DNA of 64,000 nucleotides from Gemmatimonas sp. Its GTDB lineage: Bacteria; Gemmatimonadota; Gemmatimonadetes; Gemmatimonadales; Gemmatimonadaceae. Position numbers and translations under genes: made by a program. The stretch lies in the NCBI RefSeq assembly GCF_027531815.1, contig NZ_JAPZSK010000006.1, forward strand, positions 248,001 through 312,000. The letters are read 5' to 3'. Below, in pieces: positions 16,979 to 27,903 of the stretch (position 1 is its first letter; each line of letters starts with the position of its first letter). The notes beneath the pieces are model-generated. The model was not told the origin of the DNA and made no database searches. It saw nothing but the letters and a program-made list of their open reading frames with translations.

Positions 16979-17052
16979 TAGCTGGGGGGAGACTCGAACT
17001 CCCGACCTCACGATTATGAGTCGTGCGCTCTAACCGGCTGAGCTACCCAGCC
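16979..17052 (-). tRNA. tRNA with CAT anticodon (Met elongator or Ile2)
   Basis: A 74-nt cloverleaf: acceptor GGCTGGG/CCCAGCT (with a G-T first pair), D-stem GCTC/GAGC, anticodon stem CACGA/TCGTG around loop CTCATAA, and T-arm GGGAG TTCGAGT CTCCC. The anticodon is CAT, and the 3' CCA is not encoded. CAT is read as Met by elongator tRNA or as Ile (AUA) after lysidine modification. The anticodon-arm and AGGTC variable loop look somewhat closer to Ile2, but I cannot decide by eye. It lies in tandem with the initiator tRNA and next to the type I R-M operon. Confidence 0.9.
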
Positions 17053-17103
17053 CCAAAAGCGTGGTCCGCGCATGGAGCGGGCGCGGCACTTCCGGGACGC
17101 AAA

Positions 17104-17127
17104 CGGCCGGCCCTTTCGGACCGGCCG
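17104..17127. terminator. Hairpin between the two CAT tRNA genes
   Basis: CGGCCGGCCC (17104-17113) and GGACCGGCCG (17118-17127) pair over 10 bp with one G-T pair and a 4-nt loop. It lies just 3' of the initiator tRNA on the minus strand. It may be a processing or termination signal; there is no T-run. Confidence 0.4.
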
Positions 17128-17134
17128 AATGCTA

Positions 17135-17208
<74 letters not shown>

Positions 17209-17230
17209 GCAGTCTTGGGATATTAGCCGG

Positions 17231-17614
17231 TCAATCGCCGGAGTCAACCCCGGTCGTGTCGTCGGTCGCACTCTTTTTCACCGAATCACGCGCGGCCGCA
17301 TCACGCGCCACCGAATCGCGCGCCGAGGCGTCGTCCACCCAGTAGAGCAGCTCCTTCGGCCCCTTCACCAACCCGTGCTCCTCGCGCGCAATGCGCTCGA
17401 GCGTGAAGTCGTCGCTGCTCACCAGCTTGAGCGTGGAATCGAGCGCCGCCACCGTGTCACGCAACAACGTCAGTTCCGATTCGATGTCCGCGACACGGTC
17501 GCGCAGCGCGAGCAGATCGGTGGTGCCGTACTCGCCACCTTCCACGGCAAAGGACAGCACCGCCACCGCCCCGCCCACCCACGCCAACCGGCGGATGAGG
17601 GCGCCGCCCGGCAT
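17231..17614 (-). CDS. ftsB: FtsB/DivIC-like septum formation initiator
   Basis: A 127-residue bitopic membrane protein with a short basic N-terminus, one hydrophobic segment (RRLAWVGGAVAVLSFAV, residues about 8-24), then a coiled coil (LLALRDRVADIESELTLLRD then TVAALDSTL) and the family end signature FTLERIAREEHGLVKGPKEL. FtsB bridges FtsL and FtsQ in the divisome. A low-complexity Asp/Ser/Ala tail (DASARDSVARDAAARDSVKK) extends beyond the conserved domain. It is directly downstream of enolase, the classic eno-ftsB arrangement, which supports the call. ATG 17614 is chosen; an in-frame GTG at 17638 would add eight residues. Confidence 0.9.
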   Translation of the reverse strand: MPGGALIRRLAWVGGAVAVLSFAVEGGEYGTTDLLALRDRVADIESELTLLRDTVAALDSTLKLVSSDDFTLERIAREEHGLVKGPKELLYWVDDASARDSVARDAAARDSVKKSATDDTTGVDSGD

Positions 17615-17648
17615 CACGCGCTTGCTGCGCCCCGCCACGCCGCCGCCC

Positions 17649-19134
<1,486 letters not shown>

Positions 19135-19149
19135 TAACGTGCCCTAAAT

Positions 19150-19935
19150 CTACGACGATGTCGGCGCCGGCAGGGGCTCGGCGCGCCGTTCGCGCTCGCC
19201 ACTCACGAGCGCCGGCTCCACGCCGTACACCTCGCGCAGACACACGGCCATGCGCTCCCGCACGCGATCGGCCAGCACATTGCGATCGTTGTAGGTGAGC
19301 CCGGTCGTGGCAATGGGCTCCAGCAGGTGCACGTGCACGGTCCCCGGGCTGGCGCGGAACTCGTCGCGCGGATTCACCTCGATGGTGCCGTGAATGACCA
19401 CCGGCACCACCGGGGCCTGCGAGGCAATGGCCAGCACGAACGGCCCCTTCTTGAAGGGGCGCAGCGCATAGCTGCTGCCGCGCGTCCCCTCCGGATACAC
19501 GAGCACCGGATTGCCCTGCTGGATCTTCTTCGCCGCATCTTCGTAAGCACCGAACGCGGCTTTGCGATTCTCGCGATCGATGTAGATGACCCCCACCCCG
19601 CGCGCCGCGGCGCCGAAAATGGGGATCTTCTCGAGCTCCCGCTTGGCCACGAAGCCGTAATGCGGCAGCACCTCGATCATGCTGGGAATGTCGAACCAGC
19701 TGACATGATTGGCGATGTACACCCGCGGTGCTCCCGCCACGAGCCCATCGTTGCCGTGCAGCACCACCTTCACGCCCGCCGCGCGCAGCAACCACCACGC
19801 CCACCAGCGCGGACACTTTTCGTAGATGCTTCCCGGGCCCTCCTGCACCCCGAAGAGCTGCGCGATGAGCACGGTCGACCCGAAGACGAGTGTCCCGATC
19901 AGCAGGGCGACGAAGGTGAGGGCGGTTCGGAACAT
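19150..19935 (-). CDS. plsC: 1-acyl-sn-glycerol-3-phosphate acyltransferase (PlsC family)
   Basis: A 261-residue membrane-associated acyltransferase. An N-terminal hydrophobic helix (TFVALLIGTLVFGSTVLIA) precedes the catalytic NHVSWFD (HX4D motif, about residue 76) and the YPEGTRGSS motif (about 149). Intervening IPIFGAAARGVGVIYIDREN and PVVPVVIHGT blocks also match the family. It transfers an acyl chain to lysophosphatidic acid to make phosphatidic acid. It is 54 bp downstream of thiL on the same strand. The C-terminal 25 residues are low complexity (Glu/Arg/Pro). Confidence 0.92.
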   Translation of the reverse strand: MFRTALTFVALLIGTLVFGSTVLIAQLFGVQEGPGSIYEKCPRWWAWWLLRAAGVKVVLHGNDGLVAGAPRVYIANHVSWFDIPSMIEVLPHYGFVAKRELEKIPIFGAAARGVGVIYIDRENRKAAFGAYEDAAKKIQQGNPVLVYPEGTRGSSYALRPFKKGPFVLAIASQAPVVPVVIHGTIEVNPRDEFRASPGTVHVHLLEPIATTGLTYNDRNVLADRVRERMAVCLREVYGVEPALVSGERERRAEPLPAPTSS

Positions 19936-19989
19936 CCTTCCAAGTTTAGCGCGGCTGGCGCCGCATACAACTGCGCCGCACCGAACCGG

Positions 19990-20958
19990 CTACCTCGCGA
20001 AGTGATCGTGGCCGGAGTCGGGCGCGGAATGCGCCGCTGGTTCCGTTCCGGCCGGTCGCACCTCGCCAATGACGGTGAGCGGCACCTCGCTGAAGGCACT
20101 CCAGCCACCCGTCACGGCCGCCAGACGCCCGGGGGGTACTGTGACCAGCAACTCGTACTCCTCGCCGCTCCTGAGGGCCTGCGCGGGGGTGAGGCCGGTG
20201 CCCACCGGCAGGCGCGCATGGTCGAGGGAGACCACCACCCCGCTGGCGGCGCCCAGATGCCGAGCGTCGGCGGCCAGACCGTCGGAGATATCCAGCATGG
20301 CACTGGCCCCCATGCGGGCCAGCCACTCGCCCTCGGCCAGACGGGGAGTGGGCGCGGCGAAACGGTCGCGCGCCCACGCGGTGGGTGTGTCTCCCTGCTG
20401 CCACGCCGCGAGTGCCGCCCCGGGGCCGCCCAGCGTGCCGGTGACCATCACCAGGTCGCCCACCTGCGCACCGGCGCGCGACACGGGAGGGTGCGCAACG
20501 CCGATCACGGTGAGGGTGATGGCGAAGGTGGCCCCGCGACTCAGGTTCCCCCCCACAATGCGCGCGCCCGCCGCCCCCACGACGCGGCCTATCCCATCGG
20601 CCACCTCGGCCAGTGCGCCCTGCCAGTCAGGCGGCACCACCAGCGCCACCAGCACACGCTCGGCACGAGCCCCCATGGCCGCGAGGTCGGAGAGTGCCGC
20701 GGCCGCGGCGCGGTGCCCGATCTCCGTTGGCGTGAGCCATTCCCGGCGAAAGTGCACATGCTCGACGCAGGCATCGGTGCTCACCACACGCACTCCGGTG
20801 GCGAGCGGCGGCAACACCGCGGCATCATCACCAATATCCACGGCCAGCGGTCCCCACCGCGCCATGAGCATGCGGATGGTGTCGAACTCCACCCCCGGCC
20901 CCATGGCCTGATGGTCGCGAAAGGCCGCCTGCTGCGCCGAGCCGTGCGTGGTCGCCAT
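19990..20958 (-). CDS. thiL: Thiamine-monophosphate kinase
   Basis: A 322-residue ThiL, which phosphorylates thiamine monophosphate to thiamine diphosphate, the cofactor form. Family blocks are visible: GDDAAVLP (residues about 42-49), STDACVEHVHFRREWLTPTE, IGHRAAAAALSDLAAMGA, then IVGGNLSRGATFAITLTVIG, MLDISDGLAADARHL and the GEEYELLVTV end region. These aspartates form the Mg-ATP site of the PurM/ThiL fold. No other thiamine genes are in the window. It lies between the beta-propeller gene and plsC, both on the same strand. Confidence 0.95.
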   Translation of the reverse strand: MATTHGSAQQAAFRDHQAMGPGVEFDTIRMLMARWGPLAVDIGDDAAVLPPLATGVRVVSTDACVEHVHFRREWLTPTEIGHRAAAAALSDLAAMGARAERVLVALVVPPDWQGALAEVADGIGRVVGAAGARIVGGNLSRGATFAITLTVIGVAHPPVSRAGAQVGDLVMVTGTLGGPGAALAAWQQGDTPTAWARDRFAAPTPRLAEGEWLARMGASAMLDISDGLAADARHLGAASGVVVSLDHARLPVGTGLTPAQALRSGEEYELLVTVPPGRLAAVTGGWSAFSEVPLTVIGEVRPAGTEPAAHSAPDSGHDHFAR

Positions 20959-21025
20959 GCGCGGAAGCTAGAGGCTGCAACGTCGCGGCGTCAGCGTTGT
21001 GGTGGCCGGCACCACACACGCCGGC

Positions 21026-22807
21026 TTACGGCACGAGCCCGTCGGCGCCGCGCCGCAACCGCACGAGCCCCTGCGGCGTGGCGAGAAAGAGCCAGTCGCG
21101 CGTGAACAGCAGATCGAGCACCGGCCCCGGCAGCTCCGCCCCAGTACGCAGGACGCGTACGGCACCGTGCGCACGGTCGCGCAGCACGAGGCCGTCACGA
21201 CCGGCAAGCGCCATCGTGCGCGCATCCAGCGCCACGCGGGTGACCGCACCCAAACGCTGGGGCTCCATCAACGGCAGGGGCTCGGCAGGGGTACCGTTGT
21301 CCGCCCCCCACGCAGCCCAGGCGTTCAGCAGGTACACGGCGTCGTCGGTGGCCACCAGCGCCACGCTGTCGTGCAGCGCCAGCGCACGGACCGGACGCCG
21401 AAGCGCGGAGGCACTGCCGCCGGGACGGCGCATGGCGGCGGGTGCCGCGGGGTCGGCAGGTCGAAGCACGAGCCCGGCTTCGGTACCGGCCCAGAGCACC
21501 TCGCCGGCCGTCTGCAGCGCGTACACGGCCACTCCAGGGAGAGCGACGTTGCCCTCGGGTACGGCGCCCGACGCCGCAGCGGTTTCGCGCAACGTTTCAC
21601 GCTCCATGTCGCGCAACGTGTCGCGCACGAACACCAACCCCTGCGCCGTGCCCGCCCAGGCACCGTTGTCGCGAGCGGCCACGGCGAAGACCCGGTCATC
21701 GGGGAGTCCGGTGAGTCGGCCGTACCGTTGCATCGCCTCGGCACCGTCCAGTTGCACCCGCAGCAGCCCGCTGGCCGTACCCACCCACGCCTGCGCGCCG
21801 CGGGTGACCATGGCAAAGGCACGCACCCCGGCCAGCGGCATGGTGATGGTGCCCTCGATCCAGCGCCAGCGCTGCAGATCGGTGGTGGCGAAGGTGAGGC
21901 CGCCATCGCGATTCGCGAGACCGAGTCCGGCAATCCACACGCCGTCGGCGGCGGGCGCGAGCGCCCCCGCGCCGCCATCGCGCAGCCCATAGGGAAACGC
22001 CGCGGCCGTGCCCACCAACGGGTCCACGCGCAACAGCCCGTCGCCATCGGTACCCACCCACAGCTCGCCAGCGCGATCGGGGGAGGCAGCGGCCGCGCGC
22101 ATGATCACCGAACGCAGCGGCCGGTTCCCGGCGGCATTGTGCCGAAGCTGCAGAAGCGCCTGCTGCACCTGCGCCCGCAGCGCCGGGTAGCGGCCCTCGA
22201 GATCGGCAAGCGACGGCGGCACGACCACCGCCGCCAGTGCCGGTGCACCAGCGAGCGGCGTGGCGATACCAACCCGCGAGACGCGCAGCCATTGCCCGCC
22301 GCTCTGCACCAGCGCATCGCCGCTGGCAGTGGCAGCCCGCTCGAAGACGATGCGCTGCGGCACACCGGTCACGAGCACACGCTGCGCCTGCCCCGTGAGC
22401 GGGCGGTACACGATCACGGCCCCCGGCACCCCGATCCACAGGGCATCCTCCACCGGGTCGCCAACGAGCAGCGAAATGCCCGGGCCCACCGTGCGCGCGT
22501 CGAACGCCGTCGACAGGCCGAGTTCCCGTTGCAGGTCATCGGTTGGGGGCTGCGTCCAGCGCTCGGTGAAGCGATCGAAGATGGCCACGCCGCCGGGCCC
22601 TGCGGCGTAGACGAAGCGCCGTGATGCCGCCACGGCGTTCACGGTGGCGAAGCTGCCCACCAGCACCCGCTCCTCGCCCGGGCTCACGAACCCCGCGGGA
22701 GCCGCGGCTCCCGGTGGCAACGGGGCACAGGCCGCACTGCCAACGGCGGCGAGCGCCTTGGCGAGCACAATGGCGAACGCCCGGGTGCGTGCCGCATAGC
22801 TCGTCAT
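21026..22807 (-). CDS. Beta-propeller protein, probable lipoprotein
   Basis: A 593-residue exported protein. The N-terminus is a hydrophobic signal ending in SAACAPLPPG, compatible with a lipobox. The body consists of repeated short blades with the pattern LWVGTDGDGLLRVDPLVGTA, AWVGTASGLLRVQL, AWAGTAQGLVFVRD, LWAGTEAGLVLRP and LFLATPQGLVRLRRG, as in two-component-regulator propeller and ligand-sensing domains. There is no kinase or DNA-binding domain, so it is not a complete sensor. The start is ATG 22807, 40 bp after the nnr stop; the frame is open far upstream inside nnr, but that part does not look like protein. Function is unknown; it may be an envelope assembly or sensing protein. Confidence 0.8.
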   Translation of the reverse strand: MTSYAARTRAFAIVLAKALAAVGSAACAPLPPGAAAPAGFVSPGEERVLVGSFATVNAVAASRRFVYAAGPGGVAIFDRFTERWTQPPTDDLQRELGLSTAFDARTVGPGISLLVGDPVEDALWIGVPGAVIVYRPLTGQAQRVLVTGVPQRIVFERAATASGDALVQSGGQWLRVSRVGIATPLAGAPALAAVVVPPSLADLEGRYPALRAQVQQALLQLRHNAAGNRPLRSVIMRAAAASPDRAGELWVGTDGDGLLRVDPLVGTAAAFPYGLRDGGAGALAPAADGVWIAGLGLANRDGGLTFATTDLQRWRWIEGTITMPLAGVRAFAMVTRGAQAWVGTASGLLRVQLDGAEAMQRYGRLTGLPDDRVFAVAARDNGAWAGTAQGLVFVRDTLRDMERETLRETAAASGAVPEGNVALPGVAVYALQTAGEVLWAGTEAGLVLRPADPAAPAAMRRPGGSASALRRPVRALALHDSVALVATDDAVYLLNAWAAWGADNGTPAEPLPLMEPQRLGAVTRVALDARTMALAGRDGLVLRDRAHGAVRVLRTGAELPGPVLDLLFTRDWLFLATPQGLVRLRRGADGLVP

Positions 22808-22847
22808 GGGGCGTTGGCGATGCGCGGCGTGCGGCATGGCGGCGCCG

Positions 22848-24488
22848 CTAGACCGAGGGGAGTTCGGCGAGAACGGCCGGGGGGAACGGCGGTGGCGTGG
22901 CCAGCGCGCTCCACACGCTGCGAGTGGCCGCCAGCACCTCGTCCAGCGTGGTGCCGCGTGCCGTGGTGCGCGCCGCGCCGTGCACGCACTCGGCAGCCCG
23001 ACCATGCACGGTGGCGCCCAACACCGCCGCCGCGTCGCCCAACGCGCCTTGTGCCAGCAGCGCGGCCACGATGCCGGCAAGGCTGTCACCGCTCCCCCCG
23101 GTCGCCAGGAGAGGTGTCCCGTGTGGCACGACCCACACGGGGGCGCCGTCGGCTGACGCGACCAGCGTGGGCGTCCCCTTGAGCAGCACGGTGCAGTGGG
23201 CGCGGGCCGCGAAACGCTGCAGCTGGTGTGCGCGCTCGCTCCAGGCTGCGGCGAGTGGTGCGCCCAGCAACCGCGCAAACTCACCGGCGTGCGGCGTGCA
23301 CACCACCGCGCGCGCGTCGCGCGTCCAGTGCTGCAGCAGCGACGCCGTATCGGTACCCAGTGCCGCCGCCGCTTCAGCCGCGTGCCACAAGGCGTCGGCA
23401 TCGAGCAGCAGCGGCACGCCGCGATGCTGGTCGAGCAGTCGCTGCAGCGCGGTGGCCGACCGCGGGCTGCGACCAAGCCCCGGTCCCACGGCGAGGGCAT
23501 CCACCCGCAGCGCCGAGGGCGCGGCAGCACCGGTAGCATCGGCGTGCCGACTCCCCGCCGCTTCGGGCCAGCGGTGCGCGAGGGCCTGCGGCACCAACGC
23601 CTGCACGGCGGCCACGCTCTCGCTGGCCACGACCGCGTGCACCAGCCCGGCGCCGGAGTGCAGCGCCGCCCGTGCGGCCAGCACCACCGCCCCGGCCATC
23701 CCCTCGTCGCCACCGGCGAGCGCTACGCGTCCGCGCGTGCCCTTGTGCGCACACCACGCATCTGCCGCGGCCACCTGCTGCAGGAGCGCGCCCGCGCCAT
23801 GCAGGTCGGCCCAGCGCCACGCGCCGTCATCAGTGTCCCCGGGACGGTCGGCACCGACCCCGAGGCCGATGTCGAGCAGCACCACGCGCCCCACGTGTGC
23901 CCGCTGCAGCAGCGCTCCGCGCTTGATCGTGCCGAACGAGAGTGTGACGTGCGCGGCGGCGCTGCCATCGGCGATCTCGCCGGTCGTGGCATCGAGACCG
24001 CTGGGCACGTCGAGCGCCACGATCGTGGCGCCGCGATCGCGCGCGAGCGTGAGTCGCGCACAGTCGGCCGACAGGCCGTCGCGCAGCGCGCCGCGATGCC
24101 CGGTTCCCAACAGCCCGTCCACCACGATCTGCTCGTTGCCGGTGGGCATGCCATGCACCAGATACGGCGCCGCGATCTGCGCGGCCCGCTGCGCGTCGGG
24201 TGTGCGCGGGGGCATGCGCGCGTGCACCCGCACCGTAACCCCCTGGCGCGCCAGCTGCGCGGCCATCACATACGCATCGCCGCCGTTGTTGCCGCTCCCA
24301 GCCAGCAGGCATACCCCATGCGCCAGGCGGTCGTCGAACTCCCGCAGCAGAAACGCCGCGGCGGTGGAACCGGCCTGCACCATGAGATCGAACGACGGCA
24401 CACCGCCGTTGATGACGGCGCGGTCTCGTGCCGCCGCTTCAACCGCCGTCGTGATGCGGAGGGCGCTCAGACGTGCGCCGTGCTCCAT
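22848..24488 (-). CDS. nnr: Bifunctional NAD(P)H-hydrate repair enzyme (epimerase + dehydratase)
   Basis: A 546-residue fusion. The N-terminal YjeF/NnrE epimerase domain (about 1-220) shows LLAGSGNNGGDAYVMAAQLA and the LALDVPSG-type strand (IVALDVPSGLDATTGEI). The C-terminal NnrD ADP/ATP-dependent dehydratase domain shows an alanine- and glycine-rich entry (AGGDEGMAGAVVLAARAALH), VGPGLGRSPR, TPHAGEFARLLG and GGSGDSLAGIVAALLAQGAL. Together they repair hydrated NADH and NADPH. The start overlaps the Minf_1886 gene by 22 nt. Family members normally have GDG and GTGD where this has GDA and GSGD, both minor changes. It is standard housekeeping. Confidence 0.94.
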   Translation of the reverse strand: MEHGARLSALRITTAVEAAARDRAVINGGVPSFDLMVQAGSTAAAFLLREFDDRLAHGVCLLAGSGNNGGDAYVMAAQLARQGVTVRVHARMPPRTPDAQRAAQIAAPYLVHGMPTGNEQIVVDGLLGTGHRGALRDGLSADCARLTLARDRGATIVALDVPSGLDATTGEIADGSAAAHVTLSFGTIKRGALLQRAHVGRVVLLDIGLGVGADRPGDTDDGAWRWADLHGAGALLQQVAAADAWCAHKGTRGRVALAGGDEGMAGAVVLAARAALHSGAGLVHAVVASESVAAVQALVPQALAHRWPEAAGSRHADATGAAAPSALRVDALAVGPGLGRSPRSATALQRLLDQHRGVPLLLDADALWHAAEAAAALGTDTASLLQHWTRDARAVVCTPHAGEFARLLGAPLAAAWSERAHQLQRFAARAHCTVLLKGTPTLVASADGAPVWVVPHGTPLLATGGSGDSLAGIVAALLAQGALGDAAAVLGATVHGRAAECVHGAARTTARGTTLDEVLAATRSVWSALATPPPFPPAVLAELPSV

Positions 24489-24850
24489 GGATACTCGCGC
24501 CCGAAGGCATCCTCGAAATCGAAGACGCCATGGAAGTCGTCGCGACTGTCCTGTGGCTGGCTGATGAGCAGCCCCAGGTCGACGAGCGTGAACACGATAT
24601 CGCCGATGTCCATGGTGCAGCGTACCCCCCAGTGCTCGAGCACCACGCGGGCCATGACGCCGTAGCGATGCAAGGCGAGATCACGGCACGCCTGGGCCAG
24701 CTCGGGACCGGTGATGTGCCGCCGCTCCACGAGCCGAGTCTGGCTGTGCTCGAGCGCGGCCAGGACGAAAAGGTATGCACGTTCGTCGAACCGCTGCTCA
24801 CGCAGACGGATCTGATCCATGATGCCTTCACGGAACGCCAGCTCAGACAC
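24467..24850 (-). CDS. Minf_1886 family protein
   Basis: A 127-residue protein of the Minf_1886 family, function unknown. Its conserved core is readable: RFDERAYLFVLAALEHSQTR, then HITGPELAQACRDLALHRYG, then VMARVVLEHWGVRCTMDIGD and IVFTLVDLGLL. The GTG at 24850 is chosen because a GGAG site sits just upstream and because the family begins there; the frame is open upstream but that sequence does not fit. The 3' end overlaps nnr by 22 nt, so it heads the minus-strand nnr/propeller/thiL run. Confidence 0.85.
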   Translation of the reverse strand: MSELAFREGIMDQIRLREQRFDERAYLFVLAALEHSQTRLVERRHITGPELAQACRDLALHRYGVMARVVLEHWGVRCTMDIGDIVFTLVDLGLLISQPQDSRDDFHGVFDFEDAFGREYPWSTAHV

Positions 24851-25010
24851 GCTTCCCTGCTCCTCGACGAATTCGACGCGAATGACGACAGCCCGCGAAC
24901 TGCACGCCGCGGCGACGGCGCCGCAGACATGGTGAATACTGAAGACGAGATCGGGCGGCCACAACTCCCGTGGACGCCCGATCCTTTACCTCTGCACAGC
25001 TTTGTGATGC

Positions 25011-25037
25011 GCACACCACGGAAATGCCGTGGTGTGC
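25011..25037. terminator. Hairpin after glyA
   Basis: GCACACCACGG (25011-25021) and its exact complement at 25027-25037 form an 11-bp stem with a 5-nt loop, six bases past the glyA stop on the minus strand. There is no strong T-run. It separates the glyA operon from the Minf_1886 gene. Confidence 0.65.
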
Positions 25038-25042
25038 GGGAG

Positions 25043-26341
25043 TTACACCCGCGCGACGGCGCGGTACAGCGGGAAGCGATCGGCGAGCGCCTTCACATCG
25101 GCCTTGACCGCGGCCACCGTGTCCGCATCGTCGTGATGCGTGAGCACGCGGTCGATGAGGGCGGCGATCTGCTGCATGGCGTCACCATCCATGCCGCGCG
25201 TGGTCACCGCCGGCGTGCCGATGCGAATGCCACTGGTGATGAACGGCGACTGCGTTTCGTTGGGCACGGTGTTCTTGTTCACCGTGATCCCGGCCTGGTC
25301 GAGCACCTTCTCGGCCACCTTGCCGGTGAGCCCCTTGTTGCGGAGGTCCACCAGCATGAGGTGGTTGTCGGTGCCGCCACTGACGATGTGATAGCCGCGC
25401 GACACGAGCGCCGCGGCGAGCACCTGCGCGTTCTCCACCACCTGGCGGCAGTACGCCGTAAACGACGGCTGCAGCGCCTCGTGGAACGCCACGGCCTTGG
25501 CGGCAATGACATGCTCCAGCGGTCCGCCCTGCATGCCGGGGAACATGGCCTTGTCGATGGCCTTCGCGTGCTCCGCCTTGCACAGAATGATGCCGCCGCG
25601 CGGACCACGCAGCGTCTTGTGAGTGGTGCTGGTGACCACGTCGGCAAAGGGTACCGGCGACGGATACGCGCCGGTGGCGGCCAGCCCCGCGAAGTGCGCC
25701 ATGTCGACCCAGAACAGCGCGCCCACTTCGCGCGCGATGTCGGCGAACGCCTGCCAGTCGATGACGCGCGAGTACGCGCTGTAGCCGGCAATGATGATCT
25801 TGGGGCGATGCTCGCGCGCCTGGGCGCGCATGTGGTCGTAGTCGATGATGCCGTCGCCGGTAACGCCGTACGACACCGCCTTGTACAGCAGACCGGAGAA
25901 GTTGACCGGCGAGCCGTGCGTGAGGTGCCCGCCCTGCGACAGGTCCATACCGAGGAAGGTCTCGCCCGGCTTCATGAAGGCGAGAAACACCGCCGCGTTG
26001 GCGCTCGCACCGCTGTGCGGCTGCACGTTGGCGTGATCAGCCTGAAAAAGCTGCTTCGCGCGATCGATGGCCAGTTGTTCGATCTTGTCCACCACCTCAC
26101 AGCCGCCGTAGTAGCGCTTCCCCGGCAACCCCTCGGCGTACTTGTTCGTGAGCGGCGACCCCATGGCCTCCATCACGGCGGGCGACACGAAGTTCTCACT
26201 CGCAATGAGTTCGAGGCCGTCGCTCTGTCGTTCGACTTCCTCGGTCAGCAGGTGCGCGATCTCCGGGTCGGTGGCGCTCAGCGCGCCGCCCGGAGGCAAA
26301 CGATCCCACTGCGACCAATCGGCACTCGCTCCAGCACTCAT
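25043..26341 (-). CDS. glyA: Serine hydroxymethyltransferase
   Basis: A 432-residue PLP enzyme that interconverts serine and glycine with tetrahydrofolate, feeding one-carbon metabolism. Diagnostic blocks are [68 protein letters not shown] and the PLP lysine in [14 protein letters not shown] (about K241). The ATG at 26341 overlaps the rpiB stop by 4 nt. It is the last gene of the long minus-strand operon that starts with thiolase, and is followed by a hairpin. Confidence 0.98.
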   Translation of the reverse strand: MSAGASADWSQWDRLPPGGALSATDPEIAHLLTEEVERQSDGLELIASENFVSPAVMEAMGSPLTNKYAEGLPGKRYYGGCEVVDKIEQLAIDRAKQLFQADHANVQPHSGASANAAVFLAFMKPGETFLGMDLSQGGHLTHGSPVNFSGLLYKAVSYGVTGDGIIDYDHMRAQAREHRPKIIIAGYSAYSRVIDWQAFADIAREVGALFWVDMAHFAGLAATGAYPSPVPFADVVTSTTHKTLRGPRGGIILCKAEHAKAIDKAMFPGMQGGPLEHVIAAKAVAFHEALQPSFTAYCRQVVENAQVLAAALVSRGYHIVSGGTDNHLMLVDLRNKGLTGKVAEKVLDQAGITVNKNTVPNETQSPFITSGIRIGTPAVTTRGMDGDAMQQIAALIDRVLTHHDDADTVAAVKADVKALADRFPLYRAVARV

Positions 26342-26817
26342 GCCCCGCTCCCCGGAGCGTCCGCTCCGTTCTGTTCGTTCGTCTGCTCGATCTTGTGCAC
26401 GCGCGTTTCGTGGCGCCCGCCCTCGAAGGGCGTATCGAGCCACGTCTTGAGGATGGCCACCGCGTCTTCGTCGGAGACGAACCGCGCGGGGAGCACCAGC
26501 ACGTTTGCGTCGTTGTGCTTGCGGGCCAGTCCGGCGATTTCGGGGTTCCACACCACGGCGGCGCGGACCCCGGGATACCGATTGGCCACATAGCTCATGC
26601 CCAGCCCCGTGCCGCACAGCAGGATGCCACGGTCGGCAGCGCCGTCGCTGACCTGCTGCGAGAGCGGGTGGGCGTAATCGGGGTAGTCGGTGCTGGCGGT
26701 GCTGTGCGTGCCGATGTCGTCCACCTCGTACCCGAGCGAGTCGAGCACGAGACGCAGCCGTTCCTTGAGTTCGAAACCGGCGTGATCGGACGCGATGGGA
26801 ATGCGCTCTTTGGTCAT
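26338..26817 (-). CDS. rpiB: Ribose 5-phosphate isomerase B
   Basis: A 159-residue RpiB/LacAB-family isomerase that interconverts ribose 5-phosphate and ribulose 5-phosphate. Key blocks are [35 protein letters not shown], the phosphate-binding [20 protein letters not shown] and [20 protein letters not shown] followed by NVLVLPAR. The cysteine in [10 protein letters not shown] is the usual catalytic base. The ATG (26817) shares one base with the leucine dehydrogenase stop. The last 20 residues ([16 protein letters not shown]) are a nonconserved tail. Confidence 0.95.
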   Translation of the reverse strand: MTKERIPIASDHAGFELKERLRLVLDSLGYEVDDIGTHSTASTDYPDYAHPLSQQVSDGAADRGILLCGTGLGMSYVANRYPGVRAAVVWNPEIAGLARKHNDANVLVLPARFVSDEDAVAILKTWLDTPFEGGRHETRVHKIEQTNEQNGADAPGSGA

Positions 26818-27893
26818 CAGGATTCCTTGTTGGGGTACTGCGGCCACGTCCTCATCATACCGCGAACGGCGGCGATACGCTGCTCGGCCACCCGATCGGC
26901 CGCCATGTACGTGGGAATGCCGGTACTCTTGGCCAGGGCGAAGACGCTCAGCACGGTCTCGTAGATCTCGTCGGCCTTGCGCAGCGAGCGGTCGCGGCTC
27001 CAGCCGGTGAGCTCACTGTACACGTTGATCACACCGCCGGCATTGGCCACGTAGTCGGGCGCATAAAGCACCCCGCGCGCCTCGAGCTCGTCACCATGCC
27101 GGTCTTCGAGCAGCTGGTTGTTGGCGGCGCCCGACACGATCTCCACCTGCAGTCGCGGGATGGTGTCGTCGTTGAGGATCCCCCCCAGCGCGCAGGGCGC
27201 GAAGATGTCGGCCCTGGCCGCGTAGATGTCGTCGAGCGGCACCGCCGTGGCGCCGAACTCCTTCACCACACGATCGACACGCGTGGCGTCGATGTCGGTC
27301 ACGACGAGATCGGCGCCGGCCCGGTGCAGCTCCCGCGCCAGGTGACTGCCCACCGAGCCGAGCCCCTGAATGGCCACCGTGCGGCCCGTGAGCTCCTTGC
27401 TCCCCCAGCGCTGAAACGCCGACGCCTGGATGGCGCGGAACACCCCGCGTGCCGTGACACTCGACGGATCCCCCGACTTGGAGCCGATGCCGGCCACGTG
27501 CGTGGTTTCCATGTGCACGAAGTCCATGTCCTCGACGGTCGTGCCCACATCCTCGGCCGTCACGTAGCGGCCGCCCAACGAGTCCACGAACCGCCCGTGC
27601 GCCCGAAACAGCATTTCGCGGTGCGGGGTCTTGTTGTTGCCGATGATCACCGACTTGCCGCCGCCCAGATTGAGGCCGGCCACGGCGTTCTTGTATGTCA
27701 TGCCGCGGGAGAGGCGCAGCGCGTCCACCACCGCCTCCTCGTCGCTTGCGTAGCTCCAGAAGCGGCAGCCGCCGAGCGCCGGCCCGAGGGTGGTGTCGTG
27801 AATGGCGATGATGCCGCGGTAGCCACTCGCCTTGTCGTGACAGAACACGACCTGCTCGTGGCCCATCTCGGCGATGGTGTCGAAGTAGTGCAT
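26817..27893 (-). CDS. Leucine (Glu/Leu/Phe/Val) dehydrogenase
   Basis: A 358-residue amino-acid dehydrogenase of the leucine/valine type, which oxidatively deaminates branched-chain amino acids with NAD+. Motifs are [12 protein letters not shown] (as [13 protein letters not shown]), the catalytic lysine in [32 protein letters not shown], the Rossmann [20 protein letters not shown] and [17 protein letters not shown]. The start is ATG 27893, ten bases after the acyl-CoA dehydrogenase stop. Its place with acyl-CoA dehydrogenase, hydroxyacyl-CoA dehydrogenase and thiolase suggests branched-chain amino-acid catabolism, although glutamate-type specificity cannot be excluded by eye. Confidence 0.92.
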   Translation of the reverse strand: MHYFDTIAEMGHEQVVFCHDKASGYRGIIAIHDTTLGPALGGCRFWSYASDEEAVVDALRLSRGMTYKNAVAGLNLGGGKSVIIGNNKTPHREMLFRAHGRFVDSLGGRYVTAEDVGTTVEDMDFVHMETTHVAGIGSKSGDPSSVTARGVFRAIQASAFQRWGSKELTGRTVAIQGLGSVGSHLARELHRAGADLVVTDIDATRVDRVVKEFGATAVPLDDIYAARADIFAPCALGGILNDDTIPRLQVEIVSGAANNQLLEDRHGDELEARGVLYAPDYVANAGGVINVYSELTGWSRDRSLRKADEIYETVLSVFALAKSTGIPTYMAADRVAEQRIAAVRGMMRTWPQYPNKES

Positions 27894-27903
27894 GCAGGAT
27901 CCG